The translations under genes were made by a program, and so were the position numbers. DNA of 64,000 bases from Meconema thalassinum (Eukaryota > Arthropoda > Insecta > Orthoptera > Tettigoniidae), in contig OX336392.1 of NCBI GenBank assembly GCA_946902985.2, positions 19,194,716 to 19,258,715 on the forward strand. The letters run 5' to 3'. This document shows positions 44,875 to 54,475 of the stretch, piece after piece (the first letter of the stretch is position 1; each line of letters begins with the position of its first letter). The notes beneath the pieces were generated by a model that saw only the letters and a list, made by a program, of their open reading frames with translations, made no database searches and had not been told where the DNA came from.

Positions 44875-45095
44875 AATCTTTTTTTAACTGATGAACAACT
44901 GCATTTATGGAAAGAGTCTTGAAAACGGGTCATTAAATTGGAGGGGCGCTATAGGGCTGAAAAGTACATTGCAAAGCCAAATTTCAAATCATTGACAATT
45001 ATTCATAACGACTTGGTGACGATTGAAATGTCAAAAAATTAAGTTGTTATGAATAAACCCATCTATTTGGGGCAGTTTTTTTTTACTTTTCAAAA

Positions 45096-45518
45096 TTGCA
45101 TATGTACCAATTTCATTATGGCTATGCAAAGCAACATTTTGGCAACGTGTCTTTGTTGTATGTTGACACGGACAGTTTTATTTACCATGTCCGTCATTGC
45201 AATCTGCATGTTGTTATGAGGAAAAATAGTGAATGGTTTGACACATCCTCGTATAGTAAGGGTAATGTGTTTAATATTCCCATTGCTAACAAAGAGGAGA
45301 TTGGTTTGATGAAAGACGAGTGCTCAGATACCATAATGACAGAGTTTGTTGGCCTCGCCCCTAAAATGTATAGTTTTAGGTCAATGGATGAAAAGGAATC
45401 CAAGCGAGCGAAAGGCGTAAGCCAGAATGTGGTCAAACGCCTTCGTGTTGATTATTTAAATGTCTTTCAGACAGGCACGACCATGTCCCACAGTCAATTT
45501 AGGATCCAAAAACCATGA
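45096..45518 (+). pseudogene. Polinton PolB, palm motif C and C-terminus
   Basis: YQFHYGYAKQHFG is followed by LLYVDTDSFIYHV. The catalytic DTDS motif C is at about 45165-45176. KGNVFNIPIANKEEIGLMKDE and FVGLAPKMYSFRS follow, as in Polinton polymerases. The stretch from motif B to here (44927-45095) is in broken frames, with KYIAKPNFKSLTIIHNDL readable. Confidence 0.85.
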
Positions 45519-45820
45519 TTTATTTTTAGTCAAATAGAAAAGCAAACGCCTTGTTGGACAATAAACGAGAGTGGTGTGATGATAATAATAGCAATGGTAA
45601 AAGCTGTACGGATTCAGAATAAGAGGAAACTGGATCTGGCGCTAAGATGAATATTTCGGGTATTATCAGCATTCTGAAATCTGCCAACTTATTGTGTTTA
45701 TTTTGAATTGAGGAGGGATATGCAAATGAAATCCTTATTATTTAAAATTCTTTTTTCATAATTTCGGGTGAATGTAAAATAATATACAAATTCTATTTAA
45801 TCACATTATTAGCAACATTT

Positions 45821-46324
45821 CTAATGAATGAATTTATTCATTTTTAATTCACAATGTACACACCCCTCGATCTTTAATGTACGACAGTTTGTTGCAAACC
45901 ACTTTGGGTTTTTGTGGGGTTCTACCCATATGACGTACATCAGTAGGATCCGACCTAACTGACAGACAGAGATTCCCAATTGTAGCGAGAATGGTTTAAA
46001 CGAACCTCTTTTGTAATGTGTTGCTTCATATTTAGAAGCTTCCAATATTCTGATCATCAGTCCCTTGTACTTGTAACTGGTGCCTGGATTCGGAAGGAGG
46101 TATCCGTGGCCTTCAGTGAGGTACCATCTGTACTCCATCTAACCCTCAGACCAAAATTTTCCAAATCCTTGGCCCGGGCCCTCAAACAAAAGATTTAATT
46201 TGTATCCGTAGACCACGAATAAGTTACCATACATGAAGAGTTTCGCCAAAGACCTAACATTTAAGTCGCAAGCTATACAACGTCCGCAGACGTAGTTCCT
46301 AGATTCTAGTAACATTATCCCCAT
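45821..46324 (-). pseudogene. unidentified reading frame with one stop
   Basis: Two minus-strand frames in the same phase are separated only by a TAG near 46139-46141. The first contains two CxxC-like residues (YVCGRCIACDL) and LFEGPGQGFGKFW. The second contains RWYLTEGHGYLLPNPGTSYKYKG. It could be a decayed exon or a Polinton accessory gene. No family was recognised. Confidence 0.25.
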
Positions 46325-46454
46325 TGTACGATACTGTTATTGTTAGCAGCGGAACATACAAGTCCTCTGCCCCGATCAAATAATATTTCAATACTTAAAT
46401 CTGACAGATCTTAAGAGTACTATGGTGATGATTTCACATGTATTTGTTGTTGCG

Positions 46455-46615
46455 CTTGAGTCTTCAATCTCTTGACTGGTTTGATGCAGCTGTCCATGCC
46501 TCCCTGTCCTGAGCTGAAAATTTCATCTCTAAATAGTTACCACATCTTACATACGAGGCAATCTGTTTAACATATTCTAATCTTGGTCTACCGCAACAGT
46601 TCTTGTCCTTGACAT
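46455..46615. repeat. dispersed repeat, copy 1 (pairs with 54070-54228)
   Basis: Shares GGTTTGATGCAGCTGTCCAT and long downstream similarity with 54070-54228 in the same orientation. The style resembles the 3' part of a dispersed LINE read in reverse. Confidence 0.75.
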
Positions 46616-47129
46616 AGGCGAGGAATTGTCACACCAGTTTATTTAATAAATTAAGGTTACTGATGGTTAAATGATTTATATGTAGGGATAGTTCCTCAGT
46701 TTTATGTAACTTAGTAATTTGGGATTATTTGAAAATGAAAATATCTCCAGTTATTTAGAAAATCAGCGAAATGGATTAACATTACCATTTTAATGAACTG
46801 CTTGATATTTATTTTTGTCGACACATGGTGATACAACTACTTTTTACCAGCTTTTAAGAAATGAACAATATGACGATGATTCACTAAGAAAAGCGAACTT
46901 CTATCTGAACTAAGAAAAACTATTCCTCCCATTCATGCCATAAAGATATTGTACCCAACGGTTCCAGAGCTTCCAACTAATAATTATCACGAAGCAAGTA
47001 AGAAATGAAACGAAAAATTCGGGGGGGGGGGTAATGAAATTGAAACTATTACTTGGCTCCCCCTTCTGAAAAAAATCTTGCGGGCGCCCATGCTCGTGCA
47101 CCACATATTGAAAAATGGACTTACTAATT
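46616..47129. other. unassigned stretch
   Basis: AT-rich with a G10 run at about 47022. GGGCGCCCATG near 47081 is reminiscent of an element terminus. No gene was seen. Confidence 0.4.
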
Positions 47130-47890
47130 CATAAACCTTCGCAGGAGTGTACAGAACTCACCAAGGTTTCATCATAATCGGATGACTGGTATATGAACGC
47201 ATACGGGACTTCGTTGAAACGATTCACGCGCTGTCGCTCATTAGTTGAATCTACTCGTGCGCTACCAATCGTAAAATGGATTTAATAAATCAGATACCTT
47301 CGCGGAAGTGGAAACAACAATTCACTAAATATCATAGCAATTGCATGAATGGTATATGAACGCATACGGGATTTTGTTGAAACGATATGCGCGCCGTTAC
47401 TCATTAATTTGTTGAATCTACTCATGCGCTACCTATTGTCAAACGGATGTACTAAGTTAGAAACCTTCGCGGGAGTATACAAAACAACTCACCAAAGTAT
47501 CATCGCAATCGGATGAATGGTATATGAACGCATACGGGATTTTGTTTAAATGATTCGCTCACCGTCACTCATTTGTTGAATCTACTCGTGCGTTACCTAT
47601 TGTAAAATAGATTTACTAAGTTAGAAACCTTCGCGGGAGTATACGCAACAACTCACCAAAGTATCATCGCAATCGGATGAATGATATACTATGAACGCAT
47701 ACGGGATTTTGCTTAAACGAATAACTTGCCGTCACTCATTTGTTGAATCTACTCGTACGCTACCTATTGTAAAATGGATGTACTATGCCTATAACCATCC
47801 CGGGAGTGGGCACCACAACTAACCAAAGTTTCATCGCAATCGGATGGATGGTATATGAACGCATGAGGAACTTTGTTGAAACGAATCGCG
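47130..47890. repeat. ~165-bp tandem repeat, five diverged units
   Basis: Units start near 47134, 47297, 47463, 47627 and 47795. They share CCTTCGCGGGAGT, ATCGGATGAATGGTATATGA and CGCATACGGGATTTTG, then TTGTTGAATCTACTCGTGCG. Divergence is about 10-20% by eye. Confidence 0.88.
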
Positions 47891-48681
47891 CTCCTTGGTA
47901 TTACTACAGAACATAACATTACTGTACCAGTGACATTATGCTTACATTTTGAATATGACAAAGTAAAAATATGTCAACAGGTAAATAATAGGCGTAATCT
48001 AAAACTGTCCATTTCCAACTTATAAGTTAGGCCTATGGCTAGAGCCCTGCGCGGATGAACTAAACGTTATCCGCATCCGCACGAATGTTATCCGCATCCG
48101 CCCCGCACATGGCATTTCACTTGGGAAACTCACATGTATTGACCGGGAATTGAACCCGGTCAATACATTGAACCCGGTCCACCGTGGTGAGAGGCGCTGC
48201 GCCACCTCGCCCCTGAGTTACACTTAACAACAATCAGACAAATAATAATGATTTCTTACCTTTGGTTCACTAATTCCACTCAGGGCTAAGCCACAAGCCT
48301 TTGTGATCTACTCATATAGCCTACACAACTATGCACATCAAGAGCGAAGTCACAGCTACCTTGATGTCTTGCCAAACAAAAACTCACTAAGTGCACTAAT
48401 GACTTTTTCCTGGCCACAATTGAACCATAAATGCATTTGGTGACTATCGAAAACAACAAGTAGTTCCGTGACAAACTAAAGAGCCTACCTTTCTTAAAAT
48501 TTAAGATTCATGCCAATCTATATAGACCTATCTAGAATAATGACGAAATCAAGTTGGTAATACTAACATTTTCAAGTACTGCAGTTTGAAATACACCTGA
48601 AAGAGTATAGCCAAATACAGTAACTTACTACAGTTACTCTGAATATATTCTCTTTAGGTATAGTATGCACATACAAAATTT
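47891..48681. other. SINE-bearing stretch
   Basis: Holds the minus-strand SINE listed next and otherwise unassigned AT-rich sequence. GGCTAGAGCCCTGCGCGGAT near 48035 followed by duplicated ATCCGCATCCGC blocks may mark an hAT-type MITE border. Confidence 0.4.
48110..48215 (-). repeat. tRNA-derived SINE, diverged copy
   Basis: The minus strand reads GAGGTGGCGCAGCGCCTCTC, then GGTTCAATTCC with a duplicated B-box segment, then GGTCAATACATGTGAG. It belongs to the same family as the SINE at 62727-62920. Confidence 0.7.
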
Positions 48682-49797
48682 GGTTGAAGTCTAATGGATA
48701 GTATGGACGTTACATGCTGTTTGATATTGGATTTGTCAGTGCGCATAAAATCATGTTGGGAACAATGTCATGTATGTGATGCTAAGTAATCAGAAATATT
48801 ACGATTTATTAAAATTCCAATTTTGGATAAAATACATTGATTAGTTTAGAAGTTACATGTAATTAAACATTGAAACTATCAGAAAGCTTAGAATCATGTT
48901 GGCAGCACTGAGGTATATTAGTTACTCCAAATTAATCTAGAATGTCAGGTACTAAAATTTGGTTGAAGTCTAATGGATAGTATGGACGTTACATGCTGTT
49001 TGATATTGGATTTGTCAGTGCGCATAAAATCATGTTGGGAACAATGTCATGTATGTGATGCTAAGTAATCTGAAATATTACGATCTATTAAAATGCCAAT
49101 TTTGGATAAAATACATTGATTAGTTTAGAAGTTACATGTAATTAAACATTGAAACTATCAGAAAGCTTAGAATCATGTTGGCAGCACTGAGGTATATTAG
49201 TTACTCCAAATTAATCTAGAATGTCAGGTACTAAAATTTGGTTGAAGTCTAATGGATAGTATGGACGTTACATGCTGTTTGATATTGGATTTGTCAGTGC
49301 GCATAAAATCATGTTGGGAACAATGTCATGTATGTGATGCTAAGTAATCTGAAATATTACGATCTATTAAAATGCCAATTTTGGATAAAATACATTGATT
49401 AGTTTAGAAGTTACATGTAATTAAACATTGAGACTATCAGAAAGCTTAGAATCATGTTGGCAGCACTGAGGTATATTAGTTACTCCAAATTAATCTAGAA
49501 TGTCAGGTACTAAAATTTGGTTGAAGTCTAATGGATAGTATGGACGTTACATGCTGTTTGATATTGGATTTGTCAGTGCGCATAAAATCATGTTGGGAAC
49601 AATGTCATGTATGTGATGCTAAGTAATCTGAAATATTACGATCTATTAAAATGCCAATTTTGGATAAAATACATTGATTAGTTTAGAAGTTACATGTAAT
49701 TAAACATTGAAACTATCAGAAAGCTTAGAATCATGTTGGCAGCACTGAGGTATATTAGTTACTCCAAATTAATCTAGAATGTCAGGTACTATACGTG
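48682..49797. repeat. 279-bp satellite, four near-identical units (dimeric)
   Basis: Units begin GGTTGAAGTCTAATGG at 48682, 48961, 49240 and 49519, exactly 279 bp apart, with only a few differences. Each unit is itself two diverged ~140-bp halves: GACGTTACATG against GAAGTTACATG, and AATCATGTTGGGA against AATCATGTTGGCA. It is therefore a higher-order repeat. Older relatives lie at 50365-50510 and 50670-50800. Confidence 0.95.
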
Positions 49798-50801
49798 TGC
49801 CAAGTTTCGAGCTGATGGCTTGCATACTTTCTGATATATTGATTTATGTATTTATCGTATGGCTTATAGTGCCGGGAGTGTCCGAGGACATGTTCGGCTC
49901 GCCTGAGTCTGTAGCAGCTTCCACCCTAAGGGTGAGCTACAAGTTCCGTTCAATTTAAAGTAGTTCCGACTTTCGCCACCAGATATCAATGATACATAGT
50001 AGTGAACGTTGGAACTTTGATGAGCGTTCCAACGAAATCTAACCTAACAAATTAGCTGCACACAAGTTTAGTCTGTGGGAGGATCTTTTACATGCCATAA
50101 ATCTGTGACATGGGACCGCCGGCTTAACTTCCCCTCCAAAGGAAGGCATACTGAATGATTTTTAACGCTCTTAAAAATCCGACGACTTCGGCCGGGTTTG
50201 AACCCGCGATCTTGTGCACAGCAGTTCAGCATGCTACCGATTACGCCACCGAAGACGCACTGCTATATTGATATTAGGATTAAACAAATAGAGCGAGCAT
50301 TTATTTACAGTTGGCAGCCCTGCTGGTTCTTACGAATGCGCAGTCATAACTGTTATGGTACACAAAGCGGATACGAAATTTGGTTGAAGTCCATTTGTTA
50401 GTATAGGAGTTATATGCATTTAAAGACTGGACCTATCGGCAGGCTTAGATTCGTGTTGGCAGCATTGATGTATGTAAGTAATTCCAACCTAAAGTAGAAT
50501 GTCAAGTACCGTACTATACGTGTGCAAAGTTTATAGCTGTTGGCTTGCATACTTTCTGATATATTGATATTAGGATTAAAACATAGAAAGAGTACTTGTT
50601 AATATTTGGCAGCCCTGGTGGCTCTTTAGATTACTCACATTCATATCTGTTGTAGTACACATAGTACATTCGAAATTTGGTTGAAATCCAATCGATAGTA
50701 TAGACGTTACATGCATTTAGAAATTGGACAAATCGGCAGGCTTAGAATCATGTTGGAAACACTGGCATGTATGGACTTCTGAGAATTAATCTGGAATATT
50801 C
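49798..50801. other. diverged satellite monomers and a tRNA-related repeat
   Basis: Contains TATACGTGTGC-AAGTTT blocks at 49797 and 50515 and single diverged monomers of the 279-bp satellite at about 50365 and 50670. It also contains the inverted copy (50110-50215) of the repeat at 40520-40660. Next to that copy, a minus-strand tRNA-like head with a GGGTTCAAACCC B-box lies at about 50190-50260. Confidence 0.6.
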
Positions 50802-51064
50802 ACTGCCCGTGCAACTCAACGTGCACTGCAAGACGTGCAGCAACTTCCCTGGCCAGCACGATTGCCGGACTTGTCGCCAATCAAGCACACGATGGGACAA
50901 GTGACCCGTGTGACTCGTCCACCCACAACTCTTACAGAACTGTGTGAACAGGTCGAGCAGGCGTGGAATAACGTATCCCAAGACAGTATTCGCCATCTGT
51001 ATGATCGACTGGATGCAAGAGTCATTGCCTGCATTGCCGCCCGCGAAGGCTACATCTCGTGCTA
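50802..51064 (+). pseudogene. Tc1-family transposase, C-terminal fragment
   Basis: An in-frame 87-codon piece reads TARATQRALQDVQQLPWPAR and then LPDLSPIKHTM. NNVSQDSIRHL and a C-terminal VIACIAAREGY follow. The catalytic Glu of SPxxNPIEH is Lys here (PIKH). The N-terminal two-thirds is absent and satellite sequence adjoins it. It belongs to a different Tc1 lineage from the copy at 16824-18288. Confidence 0.85.
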
Positions 51065-51114
51065 ATATGGGGCGATACCTGGTATCTCTGAACCGCTTGA
51101 CCTATTGATCTGTA

Positions 51115-51659
51115 TCTATGCTAATATAATAAAGCTGAAGAGTTTGTGTGTTTAAACGCGCTAATCTCGGGAACTACCAGTCGGATTCGAAAATGGCTTT
51201 TTGTATACGATATCCTGATTCAAAAGGAATAGTATAGGCTGTGTAGCATTAGGCTACACCTCTCAGGTAACCTTAAAGATTGATTTTTGTTCAGTAAGTC
51301 GGAAGAACACGCGCTCCCGAACAGCTTCAATAAAACCTAAGTTATTGTTGCCTGGTAATGCGGGCTGCATCACGTCACCCCTACCAGTGTTCTGGTGCAG
51401 AATTGCGAGCTGCTTATAAATTGCAGTCACGGGGAGTAATTAGTGCAAAAAAAAAATTAGACCCCTTAAGACAATTATCATGACAATAGTATGCCTGTGT
51501 ATAAGGGCGATGGTGTTGGTGCAGTATACTGAGGTTATCAGCTGCAATACGCGTTGGTGTTTCCGATCCTTACCCTTGAGCGCTCCAGTTCTGTAGTAGT
51601 ATTCATTATCATCCATAAAACAAATAAATCCACCGGGCGAAGCTGGGCACTACTGCTAG
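51115..51659 (+). mobile_element. non-autonomous Helitron
   Basis: Begins TCTATGCTAATATAATAAAG after an A. Ends CACTACTGCTAG before a T. A short hairpin CCGG/CTGG with loop GCGAAG lies about 12 bp before the CTAG end. TC start, CTRR end, subterminal hairpin and A/T insertion are the Helitron hallmarks. It has no coding capacity. Confidence 0.7.
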
Positions 51660-51810
51660 TATTTAATAATTCCATGTATTCAATATGCACTGTTGCCATA
51701 ATACATCTTGAGTGAATTAATAACCTCTAAAAGGGTGACCTATTTTTTTTCCAGCGGTGTATATTTTTATTTATGCTTCCGCGACTTAAAAGGCTGCTAA
51801 TATACGAAGC

Positions 51811-52732
51811 TTAACTATCATAATAAGGTGGAAAAAAAAGAAATAAGAGAAGGTTAACTACGACTAATGAACTATGAAATGTATGCAGCATTCTTGTGGC
51901 AATTAGAGCGATAATTTCTATCGCCATTCCATCTTTTACAACTCTAGGTAAGACATGATCAGGACCAGGGACAGTATCAGATTGTATCATATTTATTGCG
52001 TTGGATATTTCTTCCTTACTTACAATTGTTACATATGTATCATCTAAAGTGATTCTCTCCGTATCATTGAGCGATGAGATGTATTCTAGTTTGACATTGT
52101 CATTGAGGTTAGAGAAATGTGAATTGAATGCATCGTACACGGTTTCCTCATCAATCCCAAAACTAGGCTTATCATTCATAAGTAGGTTACTGATCTAATT
52201 ACTTTCCGACGTTGGTTGTAGTAATTAAATTGCGCTAGCTGGTACTTATACTTTTCACGGCGTTTTTCTCTGTCCTTCTTCGTAGACCTCTCAGGATTAG
52301 AACTTTGCTTGTATGTTCTTTGAGTATTTATGTTACGGCTATTTTTCCTGGCCTCATAATACTTCCTAGCAGGGTGTTTTGGGCCGGGTTGAAGATCGAT
52401 TGCATTCGCCAAAAAGTGGACGAATTCTTGGACTGATTCATCAAAATTTAGGTCACCACCGGTGCAACTAAAACGTGCTTTCCATTCTCCAAGTTCTTGT
52501 TTATATTTGCTCAGTGGGTCACTGGGTGCTAGCTCCTGCAGTTCATTTTGAGACAATTCGGGATGGGTCCATTCATTCTGCGAGGATTGCGTCTGGCGTT
52601 GTACAAGAACATTTCGATGTACATCAGGATGAGCTCTGCGTATGTGGAAAGAAACTCCGCGACGAGATACAAAGAACATTCCGCAGTGGGGGCAGGGGGC
52701 CATGGTCATATTTGTTTCCTCGTTGCCGGAAG
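51811..52732 (-). pseudogene. R2-like LINE ORF, main part (3'-truncated)
   Basis: On the minus strand the frame enters at 52732 from the insertion point. It carries a C2H2 finger CPHCGMFF...HIRRAH (C-x2-C-x12-H-x4-H). A linker and a basic QFNYYNQRRKVIRSV motif typical of R2-group LINEs follow. A 1-nt frameshift at about 52177 (an ATGA overlap) leads to EEISNAINMIQ and VPGPDHVLPRVVK, the start of the reverse transcriptase. The rest of the reverse transcriptase and the endonuclease are missing. The first codons lie at 59524-59542, across a nested insertion. Confidence 0.75.
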
Positions 52733-53272
52733 GCATAATTTTTTTTTCAGCCCGAGCCTAGCCACAGTATGTAATTCTGAGCCTCTTATTGGCTGTTATG
52801 TCATGCCATTCTCCTGGTTCCGAATAGAGACGGTAGGTAGTAGCAGGGGTCACATTCGATCAAACATGGAGGAAAGTTATCGAGTGATATGTGGATAATA
52901 TTCGATGTTGAATTGCATTATTAGCGTGAAACAGGCATGAAACGTGCTTTTGATCAAGTTTAAAACAACCCACGCAGCAAATAAATGCGTTTCAATCAAC
53001 ATTTAAGGTCCAAGTGAAATCATTCGACATTTATCCACATGTATTAAGACCTATGATAATATACTTCCTTTACCAGCGTTAATGTGCACGAGTGGTAACG
53101 TGCGTGCTTGGTAACTTTGTGTCACGGGTTCAAGACTGCTCGAGGGCAGAAATTTTTATTTCTTTCGAATTATCTTATTATATCCTCCCTCCTTTTTACT
53201 GCATGTTTTATGCCTTGCTTTATTGAAATTATCTGTATGGGTGATTGAAATAATAAACATTGTTAGGCGGAA
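52733..53272 (+). repeat. left inverted arm
   Basis: Pairs with 54229-54410 plus 59154-59514. It includes a tRNA-like segment at about 53088-53150 (GAGTGGTAACG and CGGGTTCAAGAC). Confidence 0.88.
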
Positions 53273-53393
53273 TTGTTCCATGTTCTCACTTCAATTTATA
53301 ATCCTCTGCTTACTGTTCAACGCGGCTAGCGTTCTTGGCTGTCTCCCCAGAGGTCCGGGTTCGATTCTCAGCTCTGCCGATTTATTTATTTGT

Positions 53394-53440
<47 letters not shown>

Positions 53441-53828
53441 CAAGTAGGTGGGCTCAATGACCACCATGTCCAATTTGCTCAAATGAACAAGAGCAACATC
53501 AGCGTCGACTTCTACAGTGGTCAAGCTGCTTGCCTCACCAAGGTGGACCGGGTTCGATTCCCAGCTCTGCCGATAAATTTCAATTCTGGTGTGAGGACTG
53601 CAACGAGGTACATTCAGCCTCGTGAGCCAAAACTGAGTAGAGGTTGGTTCGATTCCCACCTCAGCGATCTTGGAATTGATTTTCCATAGATTTCCACTTC
53701 TACTCCAGACAAATGCCGAAATTGTTCATATCAATGCCACGACCGCCTCCTTACGAATCCTCACCTGAATATCAAATACTCACCATACTACATACACCAC
53801 AATAACACAGGTTATCAGAGAAATGTAT

Positions 53829-53863
<35 letters not shown>

Positions 53864-54228
53864 CAAGTAGGAGGGCTCATTGACCACCATGTCCAATTTG
53901 ATCAAATTAACAAGAGCAACATCAGCGTCAACTTCTGCTTGCCTCTCCCCAAGGTGGACAGGGTTCGATTCCCGGTCAATTCACGTGAGATTTACGAAAG
54001 GAATAATCACGTTCTGAGTTTTGGTTTCTAACTAAATTGGAGGTTCCGTGTCTAATGATCGCGAGATTGTGTGTTTGAGTCTTCAGTCTTTTGACAGGTT
54101 TGATGCAGCTGTCCATGTCTCCCTGTCCTGAGTTAATCTCTTCATCTCTACATAGCTACCACACCCTACATCCGAGGCAATCTGTTTGACATATTCTAAC
54201 CTTGGTCTACCCGTACAGTTCTCGACCC
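53273..54228. other. spacer of foldback element: SINE pieces and (TTTA)n
   Basis: Two (TTTA)n runs (about 53379-53440 and 53827-53861) are each followed by ACAAGTAGG and a ~110-bp duplicated segment (CCACCATGTCCAATTTG, CAAGAGCAACATCAGCGTC). Each continues into tRNA-like GGTTCGATTCCC sequence. The second run leads into a diverged copy of the SINE family at 62727, and then into the 54070-54228 dispersed repeat. No gene. Confidence 0.7.
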
Positions 54229-54410
54229 TTCCGTCTAACAATGTTTATTATTTCAATCACCCATACAGATAATTTCAATAAAGCAAGGCATAAAACATGC
54301 AGTAAAAAGGAGGGAGGATATAATAAGATAATTCGAAAGAAATAAAAATTTCTGCCCTCGAGCAGTCTTGAACCCGAGACACCAAGTTACCAAGCTCGAA
54401 CGTTACCACT
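54229..54410 (-). repeat. right inverted arm, inner piece
   Basis: Complement of about 53090-53272. It ends CGTTACCACT at the LINE insertion point. Confidence 0.88.
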
Positions 54411-54475
54411 TTTTTTTTATTAGCTCTTTACAGAATTACATAATTTTCAGATATGATAAATACCATACTAATACA

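Larger units (their letters stand above)
41891..45530 (+). mobile_element. Polinton/Maverick fragment carrying DNA polymerase B
   Basis: Consecutive plus-strand pieces follow the order of the protein-primed family B DNA polymerase of Polinton/Maverick elements, from the N-terminal region to the C-terminal palm. Integrase, capsid, protease and terminal repeats were not found. It is a decayed internal fragment with stops, frameshifts and a secondary insertion. Confidence 0.8.
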
